From the IMG/VR virus record IMGVR_UViG_3300005613_000018, positions 1 to 64,000 of that record: a stretch of 64,000 nt of DNA; one strand, written 5' to 3'. This document shows, in pieces, positions 6,636 through 14,487 of the stretch; position 1 is the first letter of the stretch, and every line of letters begins with the position of its first letter. Position numbers and translations under genes: made by a program. The notes below the pieces were generated by a model. It did not search any database. It saw only the letters and a list, made by a program, of their open reading frames with translations, and had not been told where the DNA came from. Source of the DNA: a virus.

Positions 6636-6841
6636 CGTTCATCCTATGTTTGAGTTAGCACTATTAGCAAATCTAAATCGTAATCCTGAGATGACTTGTT
6701 TACAAGTCAGAGAAATTGCAGAAACCGTAGTGGAATCTGAAATGAAGGATCGTGATAAAGAAATGTTTCTGACAAGATTATTTGGCAGATACATGACCTT
6801 AAAGTGCATCAAAGAATAGGACGCACACGACTGAAGGAACG
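6636..6841 (+). ncRNA. Split glutamine riboswitch-like RNA with a gene in its P2 loop
   Basis: CGTTC (6636-6640) can pair with GAACG (6837-6841) as P1, and TCCTAT (6642-6647) with ATAGGA (6816-6821) as a 6-bp P2. The 3' half GGACGCACACGACTGAAGG followed by AACG carries the conserved GAAGGAACG strand of glnA and Downstream-peptide RNAs. Everything between the P2 arms is a 57-codon gene whose start and stop codons lie in the stem. A DUF4278 peptide gene follows at 6900, the usual partner of these RNAs. The long-range pairing is inference. Confidence 0.5.
6646..6819 (+). CDS. 57-residue protein inside the riboswitch-like element
   Basis: Runs from ATG at 6646 to TAG at 6817-6819, exactly filling the space between the two halves of the riboswitch-like RNA. 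Helical, with a LQVREIAETVVESEMKDRDK stretch, and contains two cysteines. No Shine-Dalgarno; the start codon would be sequestered if P2 formed. No family recognised. Confidence 0.55.
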   Translation: MFELALLANLNRNPEMTCLQVREIAETVVESEMKDRDKEMFLTRLFGRYMTLKCIKE

Positions 6842-6899
6842 GAAAACGGATCCAGCGAAAGCTGAGAAGGTTAACTTTCCATTCTTTTAGGAGTCAATC

Positions 6900-7067
6900 A
6901 TGAACACACTTAATCTCATTCGTAAGCAGATTCAAAAAGCATCTGCTCTTCATGACGCACAAATCTTCCACACTTCATATCGTGGTGTAGAATTTAAAGT
7001 TGACAATCATGATTCAAAAGAAACTCATGGTAAATTTACTTATCGTGGTCATACTTATGAAAAATGA
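6900..7067 (+). CDS. DUF4278 peptide, PirA-like
   Basis: 55 residues with two YRG units, TSYRGVEFKV and FTYRGHTYEK, separated by a charged linker. This is the hallmark of DUF4278, the family of cyanobacterial PirA, a small protein made under glutamine-riboswitch control that binds the PII signalling protein and adjusts arginine synthesis. It follows a glutamine riboswitch-like 3' half by 58 bases, has a good ribosome site (TAGGAG) and is followed by a terminator. Known: the family and the riboswitch association. Inferred: the phage peptide interferes with host PII-dependent nitrogen control. Confidence 0.75.
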   Translation: MNTLNLIRKQIQKASALHDAQIFHTSYRGVEFKVDNHDSKETHGKFTYRGHTYEK

Positions 7068-7094
7068 AATTTAAATTAAGAGTATTGTTTTAGA

Positions 7095-7131
7095 GGGAAG
7101 AGTTGACACTCTTCCCTTTTTTGTTTAAAAT
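7095..7131 (+). promoter_or_regulatory. Composite terminator and promoter
   Basis: A 9-bp perfect stem GGGAAGAGT (7095-7103) with ACTCTTCCC (7108-7116), loop TGAC, then TTTTTT. TTGACA at 7103-7108 spans the loop; 17 bases later is TAAAAT (7126-7131). The structure ends the DUF4278 transcript and starts the next one. Confidence 0.82.
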
Positions 7132-7153
7132 AAGTCATGAATAATTTCTTCTT

Positions 7154-7315
7154 ATGGAAAAAGACAAAATTAAACTTATTGTAAGAAATTTAAGACTTTT
7201 AGTCGATGCATTAGAGTCAGAAGTCTATTCTGATATCAAATCTTATACAAATGATTTGGAAGAATCACTTCCACCCTTACCTGATTATGATGAGGTGTTT
7301 GAAGATGACGAATGA
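7154..7315 (+). CDS. Small acidic protein
   Basis: 53 residues, helical N-terminal half (KIKLIVRNLRLLVDALESEV) and acidic C-terminus (DYDEVFEDDE). First gene after the composite promoter, with a short leader and no Shine-Dalgarno. Its end overlaps the next start. Confidence 0.55.
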   Translation: MEKDKIKLIVRNLRLLVDALESEVYSDIKSYTNDLEESLPPLPDYDEVFEDDE

Positions 7316-7544
7316 TTGGAGATTCACTGAAGAAAAACTCAAATTGAGAAGTAGGTGTATTGAAATTCTTCTACAAAAATTTGGTGGGGTAAATATAGAT
7401 AAAGCTCCCTATAATACAAAAGAAATTTATGAGTGTGCCCATGATTGGGTATCACAAGGGAACAAAAATTCTAATGGTATTGTGGCTTATTTCAACGCTT
7501 ATTACAACCATGAAAACAAAACAAGCGATCAAGTACATACTTAA
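7305..7544 (+). CDS. Hypothetical protein
   Basis: 79 residues from the ATG at 7305 (MTNDWRFTEEK); a longer reading from 7251 is possible but would overlap the previous gene more. Pattern of a small helical domain with CIEILLQKFGGVN and a YECAHDWVSQGN segment. Overlaps both neighbours. Confidence 0.5.
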   Translation: MTNDWRFTEEKLKLRSRCIEILLQKFGGVNIDKAPYNTKEIYECAHDWVSQGNKNSNGIVAYFNAYYNHENKTSDQVHT

Positions 7545-7665
7545 ACATCCAGAACTTTTCACAGAAGGAGAACTCTCCTATGTTAAAAGGGTCAAAGAAG
7601 AACGTAAATTAAGGAAATTGAAAAGAAAACATGAATCAAGCGAATCTAATATCAGTGACACCTGA
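7510..7665 (+). CDS. Small basic protein
   Basis: 51 residues from the ATG at 7510 (MKTKQAIKYILKHPELF). Strongly basic C-terminal helix (RVKEERKLRKLKRKH). It overlaps the preceding gene by 35 bases and thyX by 35 bases. Confidence 0.5.
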   Translation: MKTKQAIKYILKHPELFTEGELSYVKRVKEERKLRKLKRKHESSESNISDT

Positions 7666-8263
7666 AGCAGAAAAACACATTGCTTACTGTGCTAGGGTTT
7701 CAAATCCTCTCAATCAAGACAATGAAAATTTTGCTGGTCTTCTGAAATATTGTATTAAACATAAACACTGGAGTATTTTTGAACAAGCGTTCATGACTCT
7801 TGAAATTTCAACAACAAGGGGAATTGCAGCTCAAGTTTTACGTCATAGAAGTTTTACTTTTCAAGAGTTCTCTCAAAGGTATGCTGACACAAAACTTTTG
7901 ACTGATATTGAACTTCCAGAACTTCGTCGTCAAGATACAAAGAATCGTCAAAATTCTATTGATGATCTTGACCCCGAAGTTGTGGAAAAATTGAATCGTC
8001 AGATGATAACGTTGTTTAGTTCTGCTTCTAGTCTTTATAATCAAATGTTAGAATCTGGTGTTGCAAAAGAATGTGCTCGATTTGTACTTCCTCTCGCAAC
8101 ACCAACTCGAATGTATATGACAGGATCTTTGAGAAGCTGGATTCATTATATTGATCTGAGAGCTGCTAATGGAACTCAGAAAGAACATATGGATATTGCA
8201 AATTCTTGTAAGAAAATTTTCAAAGAACAATTTCCTATAATTTCAGAAGCTTTGGAATGGTAA
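7631..8263 (+). CDS. thyX: Flavin-dependent thymidylate synthase
   Basis: The 210 residues are near the usual ThyX length. The signature RHRxxSxxxxSxRY appears as RHRSFTFQEFSQRY (about residues 75-88), and the C-terminal WIHYIDLRAANGTQKE segment carries the substrate-binding arginine. ThyX makes dTMP from dUMP using methylene-tetrahydrofolate and FAD/NADPH, supplying DNA precursors. ThyX is the form found in many cyanobacteria and cyanophages. The start overlaps the previous gene; no Shine-Dalgarno is obvious. Confidence 0.93.
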   Translation: MNQANLISVTPEAEKHIAYCARVSNPLNQDNENFAGLLKYCIKHKHWSIFEQAFMTLEISTTRGIAAQVLRHRSFTFQEFSQRYADTKLLTDIELPELRRQDTKNRQNSIDDLDPEVVEKLNRQMITLFSSASSLYNQMLESGVAKECARFVLPLATPTRMYMTGSLRSWIHYIDLRAANGTQKEHMDIANSCKKIFKEQFPIISEALEW

Positions 8264-8269
8264 TAAATA
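8262..8269 (+). promoter_or_regulatory. Late promoter-like box
   Basis: AATAAATA overlapping the thyX stop codon, 23 bases before the gene at 8293. Confidence 0.5.
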
Positions 8270-8292
8270 TTAACACATTATGAGGTGATGTG

Positions 8293-8544
8293 ATGGCAAC
8301 ATACCCTGTAAAAAATAAGGAAACAGGAGAGACCAAAGAAGTAGTTATGAGTATTCATGACTGGGATCAATGGTGTGGAGACAATCCCGATTGGGAAAGA
8401 TATTACACTCCAGATAATGCTCCTAAATTGGGACTTGAAATGGGAGAACCATTCAGTAAAATTTACACCAAACATCCAGGTTGGAAAGATGTTATTGGAA
8501 AGGCAAAAAAACAACCTGGATCAAATCTAAAACATTACGACTAA
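8293..8544 (+). CDS. Conserved small phage protein
   Basis: 83 residues from ATG 8293 with ribosome site GAGGTGA. The opening TYPVKNKETGETKEVVMS followed by a DNPDWERYY segment resembles small T4-like phage proteins sometimes compared with FmdB, but the zinc cysteines of FmdB are missing. Function unknown. It precedes phoH closely. Confidence 0.55.
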   Translation: MATYPVKNKETGETKEVVMSIHDWDQWCGDNPDWERYYTPDNAPKLGLEMGEPFSKIYTKHPGWKDVIGKAKKQPGSNLKHYD

Positions 8545-8550
8545 TCGAGT

Positions 8551-9315
8551 ATGCCAGCAAAGAAAAAATCGGGAATTGGAAGCACCAATCCAGTGCCATT
8601 CGGTATGAGTAATAGAGTTATGAAAAGGAAAAAACCAATCAATCTTGATTATATCAAGAAGATTGAACCATTGACTGACAATCAAGAAACTTTCTTTGAA
8701 AAATACAAACAAGATCAAAATCTGGTTGCTTACGGTTGTGCTGGTACAGGTAAGACCTTTATCACCCTCTACAACGCACTTCTAGATGTTTTAGACCCAA
8801 AGACACCTTACGAGAAGATTTACATCGTCAGGTCTCTTGTGGCTACCAGAGAGATTGGTTTCCTTCCTGGAGATCATGAAGACAAATCTTCTCTTTATCA
8901 GATTCCATATAAGAACATGGTGAAATACATGTTCGAAATGCCCGATGATTCTGCCTTTGAGATGCTTTATTCAAATCTTAAAGCTCAAGGTACAATTTCT
9001 TTTTGGTCTACCTCTTTTATTCGTGGTACGACTCTTGACAATTGTATTATCATCGTTGATGAATTTCAAAATCTCAACTTTCACGAACTCGATTCTATTA
9101 TCACTCGTGTTGGTGAAGGTTCTAAAATTATGTTCTGTGGTGACGCTACTCAATCAGACCTTGTGAAAGTATCTGAAAGAAGTGGTATCATGGATTTCAT
9201 TCGTATTCTTAGAAATATGCCTTCATTTGATATGGTTGAATTTGAAGCAGAGGACATTTGTAGAAGTGGTCTCGTTAAAGAATACATTATTTCAAAACTT
9301 GAACTAGGTATGTGA
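8551..9315 (+). CDS. phoH: PhoH-like ATPase
   Basis: 254 residues. Walker A is GCAGTGKTF near residue 63, Walker B is IIIVDEFQN near 165, and FCGDATQSDL near 196 is a sensor-like segment, all in PhoH order. PhoH is a widespread cyanophage gene; in bacteria it is linked to phosphate stress and RNA metabolism, but its exact phage role is unsettled. The stop overlaps the next start. Confidence 0.9.
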   Translation: MPAKKKSGIGSTNPVPFGMSNRVMKRKKPINLDYIKKIEPLTDNQETFFEKYKQDQNLVAYGCAGTGKTFITLYNALLDVLDPKTPYEKIYIVRSLVATREIGFLPGDHEDKSSLYQIPYKNMVKYMFEMPDDSAFEMLYSNLKAQGTISFWSTSFIRGTTLDNCIIIVDEFQNLNFHELDSIITRVGEGSKIMFCGDATQSDLVKVSERSGIMDFIRILRNMPSFDMVEFEAEDICRSGLVKEYIISKLELGM

Positions 9316-9986
9316 TGTTTAAACACATTGAAATTGATTATCCTAATCTCGAAAGAGAAACTATCGACGGTGTTAGATATTATGATACTCCTGATGGTCA
9401 AAAGTTAGTATCTATTACTTCTATAATTAGTCACTACAATCGAGAAACTTTTCGTAAGTGGAGAGAAAGAATTGGTAATGATGAAGCTAATAAGATAACA
9501 AAAGCTGCTACCAGTCGTGGTACAGATATGCATACTTGTGTTGAATATTATCTCAAAAATATTGAACACCCTAAAGTCCAACCTCTTTCGGAGTTCTTAT
9601 TTAAACAATCAAAACCCGATTTAGATAAGATTGATAACATTCACGCTCTTGAACAGTCTTTATTCAGTAAACAGTTAGGTGTTGCTGGTACTGTTGATTG
9701 TATTGCTGAATATAATGGTGAACTTGCTATTATTGATTTCAAGACCAGTAAGAAACCAAAACCAAAGAAATGGATTGAACACTATTTTGTACAATGTGCG
9801 GCATATTCTTGTATGTTGTATGAAATGTGTGGTATAATTGTTAAAAAGTTTGTCATCATCATGTCATGTGAGGATGGGGAATGTGTTGTTTATGAAGAGT
9901 ATGACAAAAGAAAGTACATCAACCTTCTCTCAGAATATATTAGAGAGTTTGTTGAATTCAAGTTACAATCCTATGAAAGAAAATAA
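9315..9986 (+). CDS. RecB-like PD-(D/E)XK exonuclease
   Basis: 223 residues from the ATG in TGATG (a GTG one codon earlier is also open). The nuclease core shows GVAGTVDCIAEYNGELAIIDFKTSKKPK (about residues 118-146): the catalytic aspartate in GTVD, then DFKTSK as the D/ExK motif. RGTDMHTCVEYYL near 73 is the helical motif before it, and QCAAYSCM near 160 the usual QxxxY motif. It resembles the single-domain exonucleases of cyanomyoviruses placed beside gp33 and gp59. Likely role: end processing during recombination-dependent replication. Confidence 0.8.
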   Translation: MFKHIEIDYPNLERETIDGVRYYDTPDGQKLVSITSIISHYNRETFRKWRERIGNDEANKITKAATSRGTDMHTCVEYYLKNIEHPKVQPLSEFLFKQSKPDLDKIDNIHALEQSLFSKQLGVAGTVDCIAEYNGELAIIDFKTSKKPKPKKWIEHYFVQCAAYSCMLYEMCGIIVKKFVIIMSCEDGECVVYEEYDKRKYINLLSEYIREFVEFKLQSYERK

Positions 9987-10239
9987 AGAAGACATCAATG
10001 ATTTGATCGAGTCTAAATTTTATTGTTCTAGGAAATTTTCTGAAGAAATTGAGAAAATTGTAAAGGAGAATAAAGATATGAAATACATTGACGCTATTGT
10101 CTTTTTTTGTGAAGAGAATAATGTTGATGTTGAATCAATTCCAAAATTAATATCAAAGCCACTTAAGGAAAGACTTAAGTGTGAAGCGATCGATTTGAAT
10201 CTATTGAAAAAAACTTCTCGAGCTAAACTTCCATTATGA
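9973..10239 (+). CDS. 33: Late promoter transcription accessory protein gp33
   Basis: 88 residues from ATG 9973, overlapping the exonuclease end. The product matches cyanophage gp33: SKFYCSRKFSEEIEKIV, YIDAIVFFCEENNVDVESI, and the C-terminal LNLLKKTSRAKLPL. In T4, gp33 bridges RNA polymerase and the sliding clamp to activate late promoters. The neighbours gp59 and gp32 support it. Confidence 0.8.
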   Translation: MKENKEDINDLIESKFYCSRKFSEEIEKIVKENKDMKYIDAIVFFCEENNVDVESIPKLISKPLKERLKCEAIDLNLLKKTSRAKLPL

Positions 10240-10844
10240 TACCAAAGGTGACACCTTTCGAAACCTACAAGTCTTATCTTGGACTTAAGAATCATTTTAC
10301 TAAACCAAAGTATGATTACCACAAATACTGTGGTAAGAGTCGTGCATCTCTTCAGAGTTTCTACAAAAGAAGGGATCGTTTTTTCTTTGAGAAGTTAAGC
10401 AGACAAAAGAATGATGAAGAAGTAATTGAATTTTTTGTTTCTAATTTCATTTCTTGTACTGATCCCAACTCTTTGTGGATTGGTGAGATTATGAATAATG
10501 GAGAAAAAAATTATTCTGATTGGAAAAAAAGAACTCAATCACTTACTTATATCTTCAAGAATGAATCTGAAAGTCTTTTTAGTGAACACAAAGTAGATGA
10601 AATTTTTGACTGTTCAAAAGGACATCCTTTAATTTTAAAAAAATACTTGAATGATGATATTTCTATCGAATTGATGGTAATTTATGATAGAATATTTTCT
10701 TATGTGAAAGATTTCGATAAAAAACTTGTAGACCCAGTGTGGGAATCCGTAAGTTCTAAAATTAAGAAATATTCTTCCTTCCTACATATAGATGTATTTA
10801 AATACAAGAAAATCTTAAAACAAATTGTAGTATCGGAGAGATAA
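10236..10844 (+). CDS. 59: gp41 helicase loader gp59
   Basis: 202 residues, close to T4 gp59 (217). Typical features are the N-terminal VTPFETYKSYLGLKNHF and the Y-K-aromatic-rich SRASLQSFYKRRDRFFFEKL segment. gp59 loads the gp41 helicase onto gp32-covered forks. It is coupled to gp33 upstream and, by ATGA-type overlap, to the DUF1825-like gene, giving the order 33-59-x-32. Confidence 0.85.
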   Translation: MIPKVTPFETYKSYLGLKNHFTKPKYDYHKYCGKSRASLQSFYKRRDRFFFEKLSRQKNDEEVIEFFVSNFISCTDPNSLWIGEIMNNGEKNYSDWKKRTQSLTYIFKNESESLFSEHKVDEIFDCSKGHPLILKKYLNDDISIELMVIYDRIFSYVKDFDKKLVDPVWESVSSKIKKYSSFLHIDVFKYKKILKQIVVSER

Positions 10845-11176
10845 TGAGTTTCTTTAAATCAAAATTAGTTCGAGAAGAAATTCAAGAAATTTCTAATCTT
10901 CAGGATCAGATCTATTCACATGTTTTTAGTTTTTCTGAGATGTCAAAGGATGAAAAACTTGGACATGTTGATTTGTTAGAGGAGTTGTTGAAGAAACAAC
11001 AAATTCTTTATACTAGATTGAGTCTTTCGGATGATCCTGAAGCAAAAACTATGAAAGAAAATATTCTCAATTCTGCAAAGTCTTTGGGATTTAATGAAGA
11101 TATTGATCTAAATTATCTCTTCAGAAATATGGAGAGTGTCATTGAGTCTATGAGAGATACCATTAAGAGGTCTTGA
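10844..11176 (+). CDS. DUF1825-like protein
   Basis: 110 helical residues. The MSFFKSKLVREEIQEISNLQD opening, central LLEELLKKQQILYTRLSLSDDPEA and the C-terminal NMESVIESMRDTI resemble DUF1825, a small cyanobacterial family also reported in cyanophages. The position between gp59 and gp32 suggests a link with replication; mechanism unknown. Confidence 0.65.
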   Translation: MSFFKSKLVREEIQEISNLQDQIYSHVFSFSEMSKDEKLGHVDLLEELLKKQQILYTRLSLSDDPEAKTMKENILNSAKSLGFNEDIDLNYLFRNMESVIESMRDTIKRS

Positions 11177-11201
11177 CACCTCTCCCAATCCGATCTATAT
11201 T
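11166..11201 (+). promoter_or_regulatory. gp32 early promoter, -35 in a hairpin loop
   Basis: TTGACA (11173-11178), 17 bases, TATATT (11196-11201). The -35 lies largely in the loop of hairpin AGAGGT (11166-11171) with ACCTCT (11178-11183), as in the other composite modules, although no T tract follows here. The expected start is around 11205-11208. Confidence 0.75.
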
Positions 11202-11203
11202 AT

Positions 11204-11235
11204 TGGGGTTCCCAGTTACCCCACCAAAAACTGGG
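11204..11235 (+). promoter_or_regulatory. gp32 mRNA pseudoknot (putative autoregulatory site)
   Basis: Stem 1 is TGGGGT (11204-11209) with ACCCCA (11218-11223). Stem 2 is CCCAGTT (11211-11217) with AACTGGG (11229-11235). Loops are 1 and 5 bases, a compact H-type pseudoknot 35 bases before the gp32 start, followed by an AT-rich leader. T4 gene 32 carries a pseudoknot in its leader that nucleates gp32 binding for translational self-repression. A promoter start near 11205 would clip stem 1 slightly, and CCCAAT (11184-11189) can compete for part of it. Confidence 0.6.
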
Positions 11236-11270
11236 AAATAGGCCAAATACACTTAATACGAGGTATACAA

Positions 11271-12209
11271 ATGGGTTTTTCAGACCTTAAAAAACAATCT
11301 TCTCTTGGTTCTCTTACTGCTAAACTGGTAAAAGAAGTTGAGAAACAAAACAACAATAGTGGTGGAGGAGTTGATGATCGACTCTGGAAACCTGAAATGG
11401 ATAAGAGTGGTAATGGTTACGCTGTAATCCGTTTTCTTCCTGCACCTGATGGGGAAGACCTTCCTTGGGTAAAACTGTTCTCTCACGCGTTTCAAGGACC
11501 TGGTGGATGGTATATCGAGAACTCACTGACTACAAACGGTGGAAAAGATCCTGTCAGTGAATTGAATCGTGAACTGTGGAATAGTGGTAACGAATCAGAT
11601 AAGGAGACTGTTCGTAAACAGAAACGTAAACTGTCCTATTACGCAAATATCTATGTTGTAAAGGATCCTGCCAATCCTCAAAATGAAGGTGGTGTATTCC
11701 TCTATAAGTTTGGTAAGAAGATCTTTGATAAGATCATGGGTGCTATGCAACCTGAATTTGAAGATGAAACACCTATCAATCCCTTTGATTTCTGGGAAGG
11801 TGCTAACTTCAAAATCAAACTGAAGAAAGTTGCTGGTTATTGGAACTATGATTCTTCCGAGTTTGATCGTCCTGGTCCTCTTTTGGATGATGATGACGCA
11901 ATGGAAGCAATCTGGAAGAAAGAATATTCTCTGACTGATCTTATTTCTGATGATAAGTTCAAGTCTTATGATGAATTGAAAAAGCGTCTTGATTATGTTC
12001 TCGGAACTAAATCTACTCGTTCAACTCCTGTTCAGGAAGAGACTGAGTATGATAACTATCAAGAATCTGAACGAAAGAAAGTCACTGAGGATGAAGTGAT
12101 GTCTAAACTCGAAGAGTCTTATAAGGCATCAAAGACTGTGGAACCAAGTAGTTCTTCTGATGATGACGATGATCCTATGAGTTACTTCGCTCGTCTCGCA
12201 GACTCCTGA
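11271..12209 (+). CDS. 32: Single-stranded DNA-binding protein gp32
   Basis: 312 residues against 301 in T4. Seen: a basic N-terminal cooperativity region (SDLKKQSSLGSLTAKLVKEVEK), an aromatic-rich OB core (NGYAVIRFLPAP, PWVKLFSHAFQGPGGWYIENS, KLSYYANIYVV), GKKIFDKIM, FEGANFKIKLK-like FWEGANFKIKLKKV, and a very acidic C-terminal tail (SSSSDDDDDPMSYFARLADS). The T4-type zinc cysteines are not evident, as expected for cyanophage versions. It covers single-stranded DNA in replication and recombination. A GAGG ribosome site lies 7 bases before ATG, and the leader can form a pseudoknot. Confidence 0.95.
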   Translation: MGFSDLKKQSSLGSLTAKLVKEVEKQNNNSGGGVDDRLWKPEMDKSGNGYAVIRFLPAPDGEDLPWVKLFSHAFQGPGGWYIENSLTTNGGKDPVSELNRELWNSGNESDKETVRKQKRKLSYYANIYVVKDPANPQNEGGVFLYKFGKKIFDKIMGAMQPEFEDETPINPFDFWEGANFKIKLKKVAGYWNYDSSEFDRPGPLLDDDDAMEAIWKKEYSLTDLISDDKFKSYDELKKRLDYVLGTKSTRSTPVQEETEYDNYQESERKKVTEDEVMSKLEESYKASKTVEPSSSSDDDDDPMSYFARLADS

Positions 12210-12257
12210 GAGAAAATCAACTTTTAATTCCAAAAAAGTCGGGAAAAAAATCCTGGC

Positions 12258-12300
12258 AAAAAAGAGTCCTATTACTTTTTATAGGACTCTTTTCTTTTTA
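12258..12300. terminator. Bidirectional terminator between gp32 and gp53
   Basis: A 13-base inverted repeat (AAAAGAGTCCTAT with ATAGGACTCTTTT, 8-base loop) has A-rich and T-rich flanks on both sides, so it can end the converging transcripts. Confidence 0.9.
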
Positions 12301-12966
12301 ATAAAGTCTAATATTATCTCCTCTTACAACTTTACTGGAGACATATTGAGAACTTCCTGATTCATATGGTAAGAGATTATTCATATCATCAAGAACAAGA
12401 TTAATATATTGATCTTTTAGAACATAGATATTTCTTCTTTTATTCTGAAGTCTTTCTTCATAAATGTAATTTGTAACTTCATTAGTAATTTGAGTAGCTG
12501 TTCTTTCGGTATTTGTTCCCGGATCATAAAAGGTTATAGAATAATTTTGAGGAACTTCTAAACCTTTTGGAAGAATAACTCTTCCTTGTGAATTCTTCAC
12601 TTCTTTTGATTCATAATGATGAGAAGAGTATATTCTTTCTTCATCTCCATATTTTGAGATGAGATAATTATAGAAAGATTGTTGTGTCAGTGGCCATTCG
12701 GTTTCAAGATTAACAATATTGTTTGACATCATAATTAACCAGTCAAAGTTAGAGTCATTATATACCTTGAAGGCTACATTATCTGGTCTTTCATCTCCAA
12801 TAATTGTATATTTTGTAAAATAAGAAGCATCATTAAAGATATCTGGTCTTACTTGAAGTCTCTTGAAGAGATTTTTGACTCTGACATAATCTCCAATACG
12901 TTTAGCTCCCTGAAGACGGCTAACGTAATCGAAATCTGGAACATATCTGAAAAAAGGTTTAGCCAT
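12298..12966 (-). CDS. 53: Baseplate wedge protein gp53
   Basis: 222 residues. MAKPFFRYVPDFDYVSRL, the YTIIGDERPDNVAFKVYND segment with FDWLIMMSNNIVN, and the C-terminal half with the NITNEVTNYIYEE-like stretch (here QITNEVTNYIYEERLQNKRR) match T4-like gp53. It caps baseplate wedge assembly. It is the last gene of the minus-strand virion block and starts two bases after the gp48 stop. Confidence 0.88.
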   Translation of the reverse strand: MAKPFFRYVPDFDYVSRLQGAKRIGDYVRVKNLFKRLQVRPDIFNDASYFTKYTIIGDERPDNVAFKVYNDSNFDWLIMMSNNIVNLETEWPLTQQSFYNYLISKYGDEERIYSSHHYESKEVKNSQGRVILPKGLEVPQNYSITFYDPGTNTERTATQITNEVTNYIYEERLQNKRRNIYVLKDQYINLVLDDMNNLLPYESGSSQYVSSKVVRGDNIRLY

Positions 12967-12968
12967 TT

Positions 12969-14462
12969 TTAGTACCCCATACCGGATGTTTGATCTTCTT
13001 CATAAATTGGTTCGATTTCACCGAAACTTAGTGATAAATTATACGCTGTCATAGAAGGAACATCTTTATAAGTCATATAAGAACCATCAGGTGTGTAGTC
13101 AACACTGAGGTTTGTCAATGCACATGGTTTAAATTTATGCATGAATGGATGTTGCCCACTTCCTTGATAAACATATTCTAATTTAAATATATCTGGGAAT
13201 TTTAAGAAAAGTTTCCCTTTAGTTTTCTTTGGTGCTGAAGCTCTTTTAAGTGTTAAGATAATGTCACGAATTACTTGAGCTTCTGCTGGTTCTCTAGGAG
13301 TAAGTTTAAAGTTAAAATTAAATTGTCTAAGTCGAGGGCCATTAAATAACAACTCAAGATTGGGGTTAATCACCTGTCCGGTAGATCTCCCTTGTACATT
13401 AGCTCCAACTATTTTTCCAGCAAAATAAGCTTTTACAAAACCTTCTAGATTTTGTTCATTCAAATATCCCGAAACATCTTGTCCGGCTCTTTTAAAGGTA
13501 TCAATCAAAGTTTGTTTCAACTGTTCATAACTTTGAGATTGTCCCAAGCCACCCATTGCACCCATAATAACATCAGAGGTTGCTCTTTGTAATTCATTTA
13601 ATCTATCTTCACCCCAATCAATAGAAGTTGTTTCACTTAAAGCTGGTTGCATTGGTAAGAAGATAGTTCCTTGACTTTGTGAATTTCGATACCTTCCTTG
13701 CCCACCTCCTGCACTAAGAGAAGGTATGTATTGAATAATGTCAATCTTTATATAATCTAAGCCAACAGGATCATTTAATGGATAACTTAAACGACCTCCA
13801 CCACCACTACTTGCAGGAGCTCCCCCAGCCCCACCTTGATCAAAAAAGTTTTGATTTAAATCAAACTCTGAACCATCTCCAAAAAAAGTACTATCTGGAA
13901 CAGTAAAAGGAGATCCTATATCTCCACTTTGATCGAAAAAGTTTTGATTCAAATCAAACGGAGAACCATTTTCTAATGTTTGGAAAAGTCCTCCTATATT
14001 AGGATCTGCAACTGATGTTCCTCCACTATTAATGACTTGCCCTGTGGTTGGATTTGTTACTCCAGGAATACCACTATTAAAGTGAGATTGTCTTATATTT
14101 TCTGCATCACCATCATAATTAGCATCACTGTTAAGAATTTGAGACCTTACTTCATTACCAAGAGCAGTTCCAGAATTACCAAGTCCAATACCTGTAGCAC
14201 CAGGAGTATTTCCAAAGAGAAATTGTTGTGAAAATTCGAGTTCTGTTAATTGATTTGTTGCACCTGGTCTTGAATTATAAGCATTTATAAATTCAGTTTC
14301 ATTTGGAAATTCCCAATTTAATTCAGGATTATTTGATCCAGCAGAAGTTGCCCATACTGTTCCTGATGTTGGATCTCTCCAAGTTGTATTTCCTGTGGCT
14401 GGATCAGTTCCAATTTCGACTCTCAGACCATTCCATATAGTTATTTGTTTTACTTCTGCCAT
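12969..14462 (-). CDS. 48: Baseplate tail-tube cap gp48
   Basis: 497 residues. The C-terminal 270 residues carry the tube-cap core: LDYIKIDIIQYIPSL, an ALSETTSIDWGEDRLNEL loop, the FNFNFKLTPREPAEAQVIRDI strand-helix and a closing ALTNLSVDYTPDGSYMTY sheet shared with tail-tube proteins. The first 220 residues are a Gly/Asn/Ser-rich extension with two FDLNQNFFDQ repeats, longer than T4 gp48 (364 residues). It links baseplate and tail tube. A late promoter (GATAAATA) is located 30 bases upstream. Confidence 0.88.
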   Translation of the reverse strand: MAEVKQITIWNGLRVEIGTDPATGNTTWRDPTSGTVWATSAGSNNPELNWEFPNETEFINAYNSRPGATNQLTELEFSQQFLFGNTPGATGIGLGNSGTALGNEVRSQILNSDANYDGDAENIRQSHFNSGIPGVTNPTTGQVINSGGTSVADPNIGGLFQTLENGSPFDLNQNFFDQSGDIGSPFTVPDSTFFGDGSEFDLNQNFFDQGGAGGAPASSGGGGRLSYPLNDPVGLDYIKIDIIQYIPSLSAGGGQGRYRNSQSQGTIFLPMQPALSETTSIDWGEDRLNELQRATSDVIMGAMGGLGQSQSYEQLKQTLIDTFKRAGQDVSGYLNEQNLEGFVKAYFAGKIVGANVQGRSTGQVINPNLELLFNGPRLRQFNFNFKLTPREPAEAQVIRDIILTLKRASAPKKTKGKLFLKFPDIFKLEYVYQGSGQHPFMHKFKPCALTNLSVDYTPDGSYMTYKDVPSMTAYNLSLSFGEIEPIYEEDQTSGMGY

Positions 14463-14487
14463 TTGATATGCATAAAACTGGTCTAGT

